Below, in pieces: positions 46,800 through 58,387 of a stretch of 64,000 nucleotides of DNA. The DNA comes from Panorpa germanica (taxonomy: Eukaryota > Arthropoda > Insecta > Mecoptera > Panorpidae). Location: NCBI GenBank assembly GCA_963678705.1, contig OY783215.1, positions 15,481,740 through 15,545,739 on the forward strand, written 5' to 3'. Made by a program: the position numbers and the translations under genes. Every line of letters starts with the position of its first letter. Position 1 is the first letter of the stretch. The notes under the pieces are model-generated. The model worked only from the letters and a program-made list of their open reading frames with translations. It searched no databases and was not told the DNA's origin.

Positions 46800-47936
46800 T
46801 TGTACAGAGATTTTAACCGTCAGTTGTTCAAACCAACTGCAGTTCGCATTAACTAATCGCTTGGATTCTGGCAGGTGATGTGGTTTCGATAATTATTACC
46901 TAAGCTAGAGATATTTAATATGAACGACTGTACTGTGAGCAAACTCTGTACTGGGTAGCTTACCTTCTCTTCCACGCATTATTCAATAAAATCAATGCGT
47001 TTTACGCATTTTAAGAATTCAAAGTGACATGAGAAATTTAAATTTTACATAATTTTAAGCAAACACACTCAACAACTTCAAAGCTGATTACAGCTCACTC
47101 ATCTGAATAGACCCCCTTCCCCCCTCTGCCCGCCCTATTCCTTCAGTACCCTTCGATCTACGTTCGTCAACTTAATCACGATTCGTACATAAAGTCTACC
47201 TACGAGTATCTATGAATGTGTTTGTATAAAATTGCTTTTGTCTGATCCATCGAATGAGATCAAACTAACAAAGATTTTAATTAAAATTAATTAAACACAC
47301 ACATATATAAACAAAAGATTTCATCCCTGTCTTTGTTTTCATCCTCTCTTCATCTTCATCTTCATTTGCAGCGCAAGGTTGTTGTGTTTGTTTCCGTTCA
47401 ATGAATCGTAATACTCAAAACTCTAAGAAGAGACGACAAAATAACAAAACGACAAAATGACAAAACGACGAAACTGTTACCATTCAAATTGAATAAAGAG
47501 AAAACACATTAGTTAGTTCGTGAATAGGATAAAAGATGGCAGCAGTTTTATAATTTGTTCATTGTTTGGCGAATAGTAAATAGATGCATTATACTTGTAA
47601 AGTTGTACTATTTGAAATTGTTCTCAACAAATACAGACATTTCTGACAAATGCAAGCAACTTGAAGTAATAATAGAAGCCTACAATCCAGTGAGTGGAGA
47701 ATGGTAAACTGTCGTAACAGACATATTGTAAATTATATAGTAACTCAATTGGCTAAGTTATTGAAAACTAAACTTTTCTGTTAGTTTTCAAGAGCCCCGT
47801 TTCTGACTTACTATTGGTCATCCATAGACTCTATAAGGGAGGGTGAAGGAGTGGCAGATAGAGATTTCACAGATTTACAAAAAAAAACTCATTTTTGGGA
47901 CACCAAAAACTGTAGAAGTAATAAAACTTGTGTCCT
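46800..47936. other. Unassigned stretch
   Basis: No gene was recognised. About 46800-46960 may be a very diverged further copy of the neighbouring MITE family (AACTGCAGTTCGCATTAAC, then TTCTGGCAGGTGATGTGGTTTC). A pyrimidine-rich run CTTCATCTTCATCTTCATTT followed by GCAG at 47346-47372 resembles a splice acceptor, but no coding frame follows. Confidence 0.35.
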
Positions 47937-48006
47937 CATTTATTAGTGGTCAATTTTTCAATTGTTGATTGAAATTGATGTTAATAAATGTGTACTGGCG
48001 TGTCTA

Positions 48007-49129
48007 CCCAGTAAACAATTTGGTGAAGTGCCCTATTTGGTGAAGTTCGAGTCACTCGTACAATTCTATTCTAACGCTTTACAAGTTCTCTACCTGTCAC
48101 AGATTTTGTGTTAGTTTTTCATAATAATATTCTTTCTTTTTCCAACATCATTCATTAAGTATTTCTGTTTCTTTCCCACATGGATATATTTTTTTTAAGT
48201 TCACTTTCATCTCATTTATTCCAAAGTGAGAGAGAAACGAGATGTGGTTAGACAAGTAAAATATATTTTTCACCGTTACACTTGTATACTTGTAAGTATT
48301 TCGTTCAGAACAGTATGTTTAAAGTATATGCTATCCTTTTTCAACAAATATTTCTTTAATGGTAATAGGCACACGCTGTCTCCCTCAATCTCCGAATATA
48401 ATGTGTTTATACGAATACGAGTATTAGAACTGTAAACATCGATGCTAAGACAGAGGTTTTAAACCTAACACAGACCTGCCGATCGTGGATTTTTGAATCA
48501 CCAAAACAATGTAAAAAACTAATATAACGAGTATTGTTGAAGATGAATAATATTCATTAAAAAAATCATGATCCGTACTAAAGATTACATCTATTTATTT
48601 CTTCATTTAAATATTTATATTTTGCAGACTCTAAAAAGTGGAATTTCATTAAGTTTTATACCCCTGCCATCACTGCTAGTGTCAAGTTTATAACTTATAC
48701 GAGGGTAAGACAGAGGTTTTAAACCTAACGCAGACCTGCCGATCGTGGATTTTTGAATCACCAAAACAATGTAAAAAACTAATATAACGAGTATTGTTGA
48801 AGATGAATAATATTCACTAAAAAAATCACGATCCGTACTAAAGATTACATCTATTTATTTCTTCATTTAAATATTTATATTTTGCAGACTCTAAAAAGGA
48901 GAATTCTATTAAGTTTTATACCCCTGCTAGTGTCAAGTTTATAACTCCGGTCATAAATCATAAACCGACTCCGCTTTTAATTCAGCAGTGAACCGTCGTT
49001 GCGATCTCTGTAGGTCATAAAAAGGGCCTTTCCTATGAACGACTAAATAGAAAACGAACACGTTCCAGACAAAAAACTCATGATATGTAATAGAAATTAA
49101 GTAGAATTTACTCCAAAATGTTTACTGGG
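48007..49129 (+). mobile_element. Long (1,123 bp) CCCAGTAAACA-type element
   Basis: The ends CCCAGTAAACA and TGTTTACTGGG are flanked by TA, and the uninterrupted host sequence at 41036-41046 has a single TA at the same point. The insertion and its 2-bp duplication are therefore directly visible. It shares about 195 bp at the left and 185 bp at the right with the 375-bp copy at 57066-57440. The middle (about 48201-48945) is extra and has a tandem duplication. No transposase frame was found. Confidence 0.88.
48446..48947. repeat. Tandem duplication of about 260 bp
   Basis: TAAGACAGAGGTTTTAAACC begins at 48446 and again at 48706. The two copies run in parallel to GCTAGTGTCAAGTTTATAAC, with a few differences and an 8-10 base deletion in the second. 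Confidence 0.9.
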
Positions 49130-49678
49130 TATTTTATTAAATATCTAAATATTGACGGTGATATAGCAATTAAAAATTTGAATTGTAGTTTTAGCGCTAC
49201 AAATGGTCGGCCATATTTGTATGACGTGAAATGCATTTTAACGTCAATTATTTGTTGAGTAGGTCAGTGCTGTGGTAATGTTTTGTAGCTGTTGGTAGTC
49301 AAATAATCAAGTCAAATCAAAGAATAATAAGTTTTTATTTTATTTAACCCTGCTAAGGCAGACATAATATTGAAATTTGATTCTTCCTTGAAATAGCTGT
49401 AAATAATATTTGATATTTTGATATATAAATACATATAGCAAAGATTTATGAGCTGTAAGGTTGTTAACCTTACACAAGGATTGTGATGTCACATGAACTT
49501 GGAATGTGTACAACGTTGAATCCCTTTAACAATTAAAGAGACACAATGACTTTTTTAATTGTTAAAATCTCTTAACATGTAAGGAGTTATTAAAAAATAA
49601 TTGAACATTTGAGGTTCTAGTAAACCACTTTATCAATATATAGTACACTTTTATAGAAATTAAGACATAGGACACAAA

Positions 49679-50071
49679 CATCAAGTGCATCATGAGAGAG
49701 AGGAAGCACTGGGGTTCAATACGCTAAGTGGTTGTGGCACTCGGAGTAAGGGGCGATTAAAGCAAAATAAAGGAACATAAATTTAAAAAAATGTATTTTA
49801 GCAAAAATTATTTAAAAATAACAATCTGCATTAAGTTCAATTTAATAACTTTAAATTTAATCACAAATATTATATACACGTCGCTTTGTGACGGAGCAAT
49901 GCGCTATTATTGTTTATATTTTTACTCTGTACTTCATAAGACCAACTGAATCGTACTACATCTCGTAGCTTACTGCCAAAATATTTTCATAAGACATAAA
50001 TCAAATAATGTAAACTAAAATAATTACTTACAGTATGTTATATATTCTAATTTTCTATAACTTCATTCCAG
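49679..50071. other. Intron sequence upstream of the CUB exon
   Basis: No repeat or gene was recognised. The last 20 bases (TTCTATAACTTCATTCCAG) are the splice acceptor of the following exon. Confidence 0.5.
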
Positions 50072-50216
50072 GCTGACCTGACGTGCAGAAATACGAAACA
50101 TACAGTGGGCGCCATTTTTACAAGAACAAATTTTGTAACTTTAAAGTATGTAACAGACGGATGGGGCACGGATACAAATGGTTTCAAACTGGTTATAACA
50201 GCTGTCAAAGATCCAA
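50072..50216 (+). CDS. Exon encoding the end of a CUB domain
   Basis: A 145-base open exon lies between acceptor CTTCATTCCAG and donor A/GTAAGT. It translates to 48 codons, with LTCRNTKHTVGAIFTRTNFV followed by TLKYVTDGWGTDTNGFKLVI and then TAVKDP. F(T/S)....F..L.Y.(T/S)D......GF.L...A is the closing half of a CUB domain, an extracellular beta-sandwich used for protein binding. A Cys of the usual disulfide pair is present (LTCRN). The exon ends in phase 1. The rest of the gene is not identifiable here, apart from the candidate last exon at 58321. The gene is plus-strand and is probably secreted or membrane-anchored (inference). Confidence 0.8.
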
Positions 50217-51439
50217 GTAAGTAATAAAGAAATCATATATATTACATGAAATATCCAAGACACAGTACCTCTGTCTGTTGCTTCATTATTTACTCGTAAG
50301 ATGACATCGATAGTTATTACAGGTAATTATGGCTAAACTCTCGGATTTATAGTACGTGCTTGCCATGGTAACACCCCATTTTTTTAAATTTAAAATTACT
50401 CTGGTTTCCCTTCAGAGCGAATAAATCTTTCGCCTTTTACTAAAGATTTCCGTGGAGGGGAGCACTCAAATGAGTCTAATGACTAATTTTTTGTGTGCCC
50501 GACATTAAGTTGTTGGGTCAATAATTATAAAATATTTAAGTTCTATTTAAAATATGGAAATTAATCATTAATAAATATCCTCGTGAAGTAGTAAATTATG
50601 GAGGAGAAGTTGCTGAAACTTTGTAAATTTGTTCTACAATAGTCGATTAATAAAAAAATTAAATAAGGGTAGCTTTAATTAAAGAATGAGTTTTACAAAA
50701 ATGGAAATTTCACTTTTTACCTTTACGTATTACCTTGTGCATTTAATTAAAAATTTCATGTAAGTATCTAATGGAGAAAATGATTATTCCAATTTAATAT
50801 GGTTCAGAAACACCAACTTTCGATTAAAATAATAAAAATAGAAAGTTTCCGAAGAAATAACAAACATAATTGTAATTTTTATAAAAAATATCATTACAAT
50901 CATCCGTCACTTGCGCAGTTTAAAACACGATGTAAGATTTGGCAACGTTAATCTGACGCACTATTTAATCACCGCATGATTAACGGCGAATTTTCTAAAG
51001 GCATTAGTTTATGTACTCTAGTGGTATTGTCAAATGTGCCGAAGCGATTTAGAGTACCATATCTTCTTTAGTCAATTGAATGTTTATAAATTTACAGTAA
51101 TTAATTATTTTTTTAAATTTATAGTGCAATATTATCTTTAAATTTTTAAATTATATTGCATGAAAAAAGTAATAAGTAATATAATATTGTTACGGAAATT
51201 ATTTACACGGCGATACTAGGATCTCCTTAAATCTTCAATAAAGAATTATACAATTCTCCTTCTTGCTCCGACTCAATTACACGTACGAAGTATGTTCAAA
51301 AAGTAATGGGATTTTTTTTTTAATTTTTAATATTTATTTTAGTGCATCAACTTTCAATAGTTATTTGAACTTTAATAAATATACACTATACATTTTATTT
51401 TAACATTTTAGTTTCATTAAATATATTTCTTTTGTAAAT
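50217..51439. other. Intron sequence downstream of the CUB exon
   Basis: AT-rich DNA starting with the donor GTAAGTAATAAAG. No gene was recognised. Confidence 0.45.
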
Positions 51440-52402
51440 TCTTATTTTCTTTTCCATTGCTCTAGTAACTCTTTCTGTTTTCTTGTATTTCTTTTTCGTA
51501 TTTTTCTTGGTTATGTCATTGCCTGTTGTTTCTTTTTCCAACACCATGTCTGAATCCGAGCTATCATCCTCATTATCTGACTCGGTAATTGTAGTTTCAG
51601 TTGTCGTGCTCTCATTCTTTTTCCTTTTATTTTCTATTCTTAGACCTGGTAGTTTAAATAAATCTTTTTCTTCGCCAATAATATTTACCGCTTCAGCTTC
51701 TTTCCTTGCACTATTTTTCCCTTTTCTATTAACTCAATTTGGGAAGTCATGTTCCTTGATAACACCTGGTAATCTATTTCCTATTACTTCTATATTATTT
51801 TCAGTTATTGTCTTGTTTCCTATTATCGACGCATAACTGACAGTTTCCTTTGACCTTTTTTCTGAGGTTCTATTTTTAAAGTTTGTCGAACAATGTCGAA
51901 CTGTCCTAAATGGTCTATGCCGTCACATAGTCTGCAGATTTTCCTTTGGTTTCTATAGTTTGCCCATACTTTTCGTGCCATCATACTAATGTACGATGAG
52001 ATTTATTTTTTTTAAATCATTTTTACGGCCCGTATCCAATTATACACCTGAAATGGCATCTCTTTTCCCCAAGTTTCTTTTCTTATGTTAATTATTTTTC
52101 CATAATCTTGGAGTGCATGTTGTATGATAATTTCTTCCATTTCATATTCAATATCGTGTAATTTTACTATCGTAGTTTTTTCCAATATAACTTTGTATAT
52201 CCGTTCCTTTATATTCAATTTCTTCATATTTTTCTAGTAGTTCATCGATTGGTCTGGTTTCTTTTAATTTCACTAACATTTTATTTCTATTGACTTGGAT
52301 GGCCAATACATCATCTACATTTAGTTCTATCTTATTTCTTAGAAATAGATGCAATTCAGTGATTGACATCCTATATTCAACATTAACAAATTCCACACTC
52401 AT
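51440..52402 (-). pseudogene. Decayed Gag-like gene of a retroelement
   Basis: The frame starts at 52402 (context ACACAATGAG) with MSVEFVNVEYRMSITELHLF. It shifts near 52150-52230 into a second frame with HALQDYGKIINIRKETWGKE and YNWIRAVKM, then is broken by stops. A Cys knuckle follows in another frame, ICRLCDGIDHLGQFD (about 51930), where the last Cys has become Asp. A Lys/Glu/Ser-rich tail completes it. The layout (two RNA-binding-like modules, YGK(V/I)I..(K/R)E.W, then a CX2CX4H knuckle) is that of the Gag/ORF1 proteins of insect retroelements. At least one frameshift and several stops make it non-functional. No reverse transcriptase was found next to it. Confidence 0.6.
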
Positions 52403-52787
52403 TGTGTTTTTTCTGTTTTGTTCTATTTTATTGTCTTATTTCACTTCACTTCAATTTAAACTATTGTATTTTGTTTATAAAATAAACAATGAACAATGAG
52501 TTCATAGCAATATTCCGCTTTACTGGAGTAATCACAAAAAGATCTTTATCCATCAGTGGTCGGATCGAGACCTTTTCAGTAACGGGAATTTGTAATTTAA
52601 AAAGACCCGCGTTTTTTATCTTAGAAATATATTTTCTTCCATCAGTTGGTAGCACTGTACTTAATTACAATTCTAAATTTGAGCGAGGTCGATTAACCCG
52701 TTTATATACAGCAGCTTGGGCCCTATTCCTGAATTTTGCGAGCAATCGAACAGATTCGATCGAAACGAGTGAAGTAAGATTCGATCA

Positions 52788-53428
52788 CAATGGGCTTGTG
52801 TCCTATTTCCTAATCTCTATAAAAGTGTACTACATATTGATAAAGTGGGTTACTAGAACCTCAAATGTTCAATTATTTTTTAATAACTCCTTATATGTTA
52901 AGAGATATTAACAATTAAAAAAGTCATTTTGTCTCTTTAATTATTAAAGGGATTCAACGTTGTACAAACTCCAAATGCATGTGACATCACAATCCTTGTG
53001 TAAGGTTACCAACCTTACAGATCATAAATCTCTGCTATATGTATTTATTTATCAAAATATCAAATATTATTTACAGTTATTTCAAGGAACAATAAAATTT
53101 CAATATTATGTCTGTCTTAACAGGGTTAAATAAAGTAAAAAACTTATTATTCTTTGACTTGACTGGATTGTTTGAGTACCAACAGCTACAAAACATTACC
53201 ACAGCACTGACCTACTCAACAAATAACTGACGTTAAAATGCATTTCATGTCATACAAATATGGCCGACCATTTCTAGCGCTAAAACTACAATTCAAATTT
53301 TTAATTGCTATATCTCCGTCAATATTTAGATATTTAATAAAATAGACACGCCAATACACATTTATTAACATCAATTTCAATCAACAATTGAAAAATCGAC
53401 CACTAAAAAATGAGGACACAAGCCTATG
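52788..53428 (-). mobile_element. CAATGGGC-family MITE, full length, nested
   Basis: At 641 bp this is nearly identical to the copy at 40953-41595, but inverted. The right end is CAAGCCTATG, with one change. Confidence 0.88.
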
Positions 53429-54187
53429 TAAACACTATTCCTGAATACAATCGAAACTAACATTCTCCATTCGATTAAATATATTGTATAGAACGTTTTG
53501 TAGACCAGCAAAATGCGGGAAATTTAAATTAATTTAAATATTTTTTGTAAGTTGGATATCATTATCTGGTTAAACTATTATTTCTACTGTTTTTCTGGAT
53601 TTTAAAAGAAGCATTTATCTTAGTATAGTACAAATTTAATATTGAATACAGAGTTTGCATGATTTTATTAAACTTTTTATCATTTAACAATTGAATTTTA
53701 AAAATTATATGCAATAATAGAATATTAGAATACATTATATTTGTTAAATTACGATAGATTAAAAAAAACACAATATACAATTTCTAATTTTATTAATAAA
53801 TAAACAGTATATTCTATTATAAATAAGATCTATTAATTAAGTGTTTTGGCTGTATTTCATTTTCCATATAATTTAACTCCGTTTCTTTAAGCATAAGTAA
53901 ATTATTTAAAGCCATACTTCTTAGAGATGTCATTTTTATTGAATTTAATATAAAGCACAATAAAAAGTAATAGAAAAATTTTAGGTTAACTTCAACAAAT
54001 ATTAATTTTTTTGGCACTTCTAGAAAAATAAATCAAGCAACACAAATTTTACTAAATACTCTTGCCTGAAACAGTGATAACTAATAAAAATCACTAAAAT
54101 TAACAGGAATAGCACTTTTGAGTAAATCGAGTGATTTTTACGGAAAGAAGAAGAGTTTACGATTCGATTGAACTCAGGAATAGCGCC
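53429..54187. other. Inner part of the inverted-repeat element
   Basis: Very AT-rich. Short frames on the minus strand (53780-53562 and 54017-53817) have no recognisable content. Confidence 0.4.
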
Positions 54188-54188
54188 C

Positions 54189-54974
54189 CTGGTTGAATCA
54201 GTCCACATCTGTAGTGCGTGACGATTTTTGCAGAAGCACATGACTGTGGAAGAACAATTCGGATTACGCTGACGTTACATCTAATCTTAAATTCATATTC
54301 ACAAAAAATTATTAAAAGATATGTTGTTGTCTAATGTTTGACGTCACAAGTCAAAGAGACGTTAAAAGACGTGACAATGGCCACGGAATGTTATAGAACC
54401 ATAACATTTGTGTGACGTAATTTATTGCTGACCGTTAAGAGAGTTTTACCTTCAGCGTGCGCTCAGCACTACGTCTCGATTTGCTTGTAGATCTTGTTGG
54501 TTTAATTTCCTGATTACGTCACTGGTATGACGTATGACCCGTCGACCTTTCCACCCACACCGTGTACTATCAATAGCTCTCTGATTCTATAATCGCGTAC
54601 CGTCCATTCATCACCTGGTAATTTAATTCCAATATATATTCCGAGGATTTGCTACTAGAGTTGCTTAAAGCTTTGAATTATTCTAGTTCGTTTCCGTTTT
54701 GAATTATGGTCACTAAGACTCTTCTCAGATATAGACTGTCATCGAGACGTAATCAAAATCATGTTCGTGCTGTTAGTTAATCTATTAGAGGCCTCCCACA
54801 CACTCGAATGTGTTGAGCTCGGGTCTGGATTCGAGTTCGCAATCCTTATACACGACCGAATGATATGTCAGTTTCACATGTTAATTAAAATAAATTTTAA
54901 ATAGAAATAATAATTTTGCGTCAAAAAATAATATGTAATATTTTGCTTTAGAATAGAAGTAATGACATTGTATT
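54189..54974. other. Unassigned stretch around the CRE cluster
   Basis: Less AT-rich than its surroundings. No gene was recognised. Confidence 0.35.
54270..54535. promoter_or_regulatory. Cluster of CRE-like motifs
   Basis: Five TGACGT-type sites fall within about 270 bp: TGACGTTA (about 54270), TGACGTCA (about 54339, perfect palindrome), TGACGTAA (about 54413), TTACGTCA (about 54514) and TGACGTAT (about 54528). Two further GACGT words lie between. CREB/ATF-family factors bind this sequence in animals. It could be an intronic enhancer; this rests on motif density alone. Confidence 0.35.
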
Positions 54975-55393
54975 CCATGTCTTAATTTCTATTAAACTGT
55001 GCAATATATTCTTAAAGGATCTCAAATGTCCAATTATTTTTTAACAACTCGCTATATTTCAGGAGATATTAACAATTAAAATAGTCCTTTTTCCTTTAAT
55101 TATTAAAGTGATTCAACGTTATAGAAAATTACAATGCATATAATCGGTATATTGCAATCTCTTTTATACATATAAATAACTGATCTATCCTTTAATAGTG
55201 CCACATTTACGTCATAATTATGGACGACATCTGTAGCGCTAAAACTATAATTCGAATTATTAATTCCTATATCCCCGTCAACATTTAGATATTTAATAAA
55301 ATAAAAACGCAAATATACATTTATTAACATCTATAATACTTCAATCAACAAATAAAAAATCAACCCCTAAAAAATTAGTTCATAATCCCATTG
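54975..55393 (-). mobile_element. CAATGGGC-family MITE, diverged and deleted
   Basis: It runs from CATGTCTTAATTTCTATTAA to CATAATCCCATTG. It follows the family order with about 30% visible change and internal loss, so it is an older copy. Confidence 0.65.
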
Positions 55394-55476
55394 TTATTAT
55401 TATGTCAATGAAAATAGAAGCTCTATTTTAGCTTTAGCATATTTTTACATAAGTAGTTGACAAAGCAGTAAAATAT
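55394..55476. other. Short spacer between two MITE copies
   Basis: Eighty-odd AT-rich bases without recognisable content. Confidence 0.4.
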
Positions 55477-56002
55477 CAATGGGCTTGTGAACTCTTCTTT
55501 TTAGGGGTCGTCTTTTTAATTTTCAATTGAAATAAATTTCAATATATGTATATTGGCGTTTTTATTTTATTAAATATCCAAATGTTACCGGAATTATAGC
55601 TATAGCAAATTTGAATTTCAGTTGTGCTGCATATTATTAAGTAATCAATATTATTTTTCTTTTTTCGCAACCTTTGTAAAATAATACTTCATGTAATACA
55701 CAACGCAGCTGTAAGTAGTAAATGGCGTATCACACGCACACTGCTATACGTCTCTGTCGTATAAAAGGATGGTAAATCTGAAGGACGTGACGTTAATGAC
55801 GTGACGAATGCATTAGAATTTTCTATAATGTTGGATCCCTGAAATAATTAAAGAAAAAAATGACTTATTTATTTGTTAATATCTTCTAAGTATATGGAGT
55901 TATTAAAAAATTGCTAAATTGGACATTTGAGGTTCTGCTAACCAACTTTATCAATATATAGTACAGATTTACAGAAATTAAGACATATTTCACAGGCCCA
56001 TT
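55477..56002 (+). mobile_element. CAATGGGC-family MITE, diverged
   Basis: Starts CAATGGGCTTGTGAACTC and ends CACAGGCCCATT. The middle (about 55625-55800) differs from the full copies, and the outer parts follow the family. Confidence 0.75.
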
Positions 56003-57065
56003 ATAGAGTTGAGATCCACTAGGACCACCTTATACTAAATTGTAGTTATAAAGTTATACACTGAATAATTATAATTAACATAACCTTAATAATCCTCACG
56101 GCGAAGTGATTTACCAACCGTTTTAAGTCTTCCACCACTTCCTGGAGATTAGCGCGATTGCTTTTCTGAATTTAATATGGCTGCAATTGGAATGTATTTG
56201 CTTTGTATTATTATTAACGTTGTAATTATTGAGGTGATGATAGTGCTGCACGGGGTGTTAAAGACCCAGTTAGTTGCACTGTGATGCTACCGAGTGCCGA
56301 TGTTCATGTCAGTGTGAGTGTAGCAGCTAGATTTGTATTTAATATCCTATTTGCAGCAATAATGCAGTTTAGTTATACGCTGAGCATATCCTTCTAATTA
56401 TACTGCGATATTAGCCCAGTCTCATTGTTTCATTAGTTCGTACTGTCTACTTTCTACCTTTTGCGTCCTCGGATTTTCCCCCGAATTTCCGGGAAACCGT
56501 AAAGCAAGTTGAAATTTTGCATGTGTATTATGTTATTGAATGCGAACATATTTCAAAATTTTATAAAAGTGGGAAAAAATTAGTGGGTTTGGTAGGAAAC
56601 TTTGAAGAAAGCTCAAATTTGGAGTGTGTGTGTGTGAAACTAACAGTTATGTTGTGTATTCCATGAAGAATTATTTTACAAAGTGTGCGAACTATGAAAA
56701 GTAATCTCGATTACTTATTTCTTCTGTGACGTACTATACATCGCTAAAACATTCCGCAAAACCTAAATTCAATTTTAAATTCAAATCTCCTATATTATGA
56801 TGTTCCAAGTGTATATTTATATGTTAACTAAAGTATACCCCCGTCGCAAGCGACTACTGTTTTTTATGTGTGAAACATGACCCTTAGTAAAATAATTATA
56901 TGCGTGAAAATTAGAAATGAATATAAATCTTTTACAGTGTACTTTATTTAATCTATTTGTAAAGAAAATAACAGTCAAAAACAGTGCTTCTCAGAGGAGT
57001 AGAAGAAGTTGAATTTATTGTAATCCCAGTTTATAATTTTATAAGTTATGTAATTTCATACATTT
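56003..57065. other. Unassigned stretch with solo foldback end
   Basis: No gene was recognised. At 56826-56875 the sequence AAGTATACCCCCGTCGCAAG followed by TTTTTTATGTGTG matches the right end of the 815-bp foldback element found in the KDM4 units. Only this one end is present. Confidence 0.45.
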
Positions 57066-57440
57066 CCCAGTAAACAATTTGGTGAAGTGTCCTATTTGGT
57101 GAAGTTCGAGTCACTCGTACAATTCTATTCTAACGCTTTACAAGTTCTCTACCTGTCACAGATTTTGTGTTAGTTTTTCATAATAATATTCTTTCTTTTT
57201 CCAACATCATTCATTAAGTATTTCTGTTTCTTTCCCACATGGGTATATTTTTATTATCCGGTCATAAATCATAAACCTACTCCGCTTTTAATTCAGCAGT
57301 GAACCGTCGTTGCAATGTCTGTAGCTCATAAAAAGGACCTTTCCTTTGAACGACTGAATAGAAAACGAACACGTTCCAGACAAAAAATTTATGATACGTA
57401 ATAGAAATTAAGTAGAATTTACTCCAAAATGTTTACTGGG
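57066..57440 (+). mobile_element. CCCAGTAAACA-type element, 375 bp
   Basis: It has the same termini and the same flanking 180-195 bp as the 1,123-bp copy at 48007-49129, but without its middle. The flanking dinucleotides (TT and CC) do not match, so the target duplication has decayed or the copy was rearranged. Confidence 0.85.
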
Positions 57441-58320
57441 CCATTAAACATTTTCATTCCAAGTGGGTATTTTGACCATTAAATAGAATTACAATTTTTG
57501 CAATTCATTTTATTCTTTAAACGAGTGTGCCATAAATCTCTTATAGCTTTTGTAAATAAATGGCTAAATATATAAAAAGTTATACTCGTACTGATTCTGC
57601 AATCAAATTATTGTGCGATTGAGACAAACTTATATGCTGATATAATGCTAAAAAGAGAAATAAGTAGTAAAATGTTAAGGAGAATATTATAAACAGCAGT
57701 TCCGCTTTTAAAGATAGGCACGTGCCTAGGGGCGCTTTTTTTTAGCCCTCACGGAGATTTTTAGGAACAAGTAACCTACTCTGTTACTTTGTTTGAAACT
57801 TAAAGCAAAACAAAATAATAGAGTAATACTTGACGAAAAAGTGCGTTAATTGGGAATAAAGCATTGTCTACACTGATTTCGCAGATTTTTATTAAATGTT
57901 GGTAATTTAAAATATTACAACTTTTACAAGCCAAAAATCCAAGACTCATTATATTGATTTAAAACTTAACAAAAATTTGATGGACAGCACAATGGTCGAG
58001 AGTGTTGATGCCAGACAACTGTGTCTTCAGGTTCAATCCCCGGACTAGAGCTATATTTAAAGGTTTGGTCAAAGTTTCATTGATGATATGAGAGCTTACA
58101 AATATCGTAAACTTAGGCAGTGGCGTAGCCCACATGTAGGAGGCCACAAAACCATAAAAACTGCCAACTATAATAGGGGGGCCATCGGTGATAGGACTCA
58201 ACATCGGAAATAGACTGACGTTAAAAATATATTTAAAATTTATTTTAAAAAATTAATGAAACCATTTTACAACATGCATTGAAGGGTGCCCGTCACATGA
58301 TAATTTTGTTTTTGTTTCAG
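57441..58320. other. Probable intron sequence
   Basis: It includes GGCACGTGCCTAGGGGCGC (about 57717) and AGTGGCGTAGCCCACATG (about 58119), words that look like pieces of dispersed repeats. The end, TTTTGTTTTTGTTTCAG, is a strong splice acceptor. Confidence 0.4.
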
Positions 58321-58387
58321 AGAGGCCTCGGCCAGGCTCGCAGGGTGAACTCCGGGCGGAGCGAGTACCCCGCCCCCCGGTCTGATG
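58321..58387 (+). CDS. Candidate terminal exon of the CUB gene
   Basis: Directly after acceptor GTTTTTGTTTCAG (ending 58320) is a GC-rich block unlike its surroundings. Joined in phase to the exon ending at 50216 (A plus AG), it reads KRPRPGSQGELRAERVPRPP, then V and two TGA stops at 58382-58387. A poly(A) signal AATAAA follows at 58487-58492. In another frame the same block is open for 28 codons to a TAA, so the frame is not certain. The strong acceptor, base composition, matching phase and poly(A) signal support a real last exon. The 8 kb distance and lack of a known family do not. Confidence 0.4.

Larger units (their letters stand above)
47937..49678 (+). mobile_element. CAATGGGC-family MITE interrupted by another element
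   Basis: The family sequence runs from CTTGTGTCCTCATTTATTAG to GCGTGTCTA, is broken at 48006/48007, and resumes at 49130 as TATTTTATTAAATATC through to GACACAAAC. The first few bases of the left end are missing. Confidence 0.85.
52718..54188. mobile_element. GGGCCCTATTCCTGA inverted-repeat element with nested MITE
   Basis: The left end GGGCCCTATTCCTGAATT (52718) is mirrored at the right by AACTCAGGAATAGCGCCC (ending 54188). The words AATCGAA and GATTCGAT are repeated inside both ends. A CAATGGGC-family MITE is nested at 52788-53428, and a further CTATTCCTGAAT copy lies at about 53437. The ends are imperfect and no target duplication is clear. Confidence 0.5.

Noticed and set aside
47346..47420. 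Pyrimidine tract plus GCAG, possible splice acceptor
   Set aside because: The following sequence has no sustained frame or donor.
51288..51315. TATGTTCAAAAAGTAATGGG, like a mariner end
   Set aside because: No opposite end or transposase remnant was found nearby.
51483..51836. Plus-strand hydrophobic and serine-rich frame, possible membrane protein
   Set aside because: The minus strand of the same segment reads as the charged tail of the Gag-like relic; the plus frame is its mirror.
57959..58204. Minus-strand 81-codon frame
   Set aside because: It lies in DNA that looks like dispersed repeat (AGTGGCGTAGCC) and has no recognisable domain.
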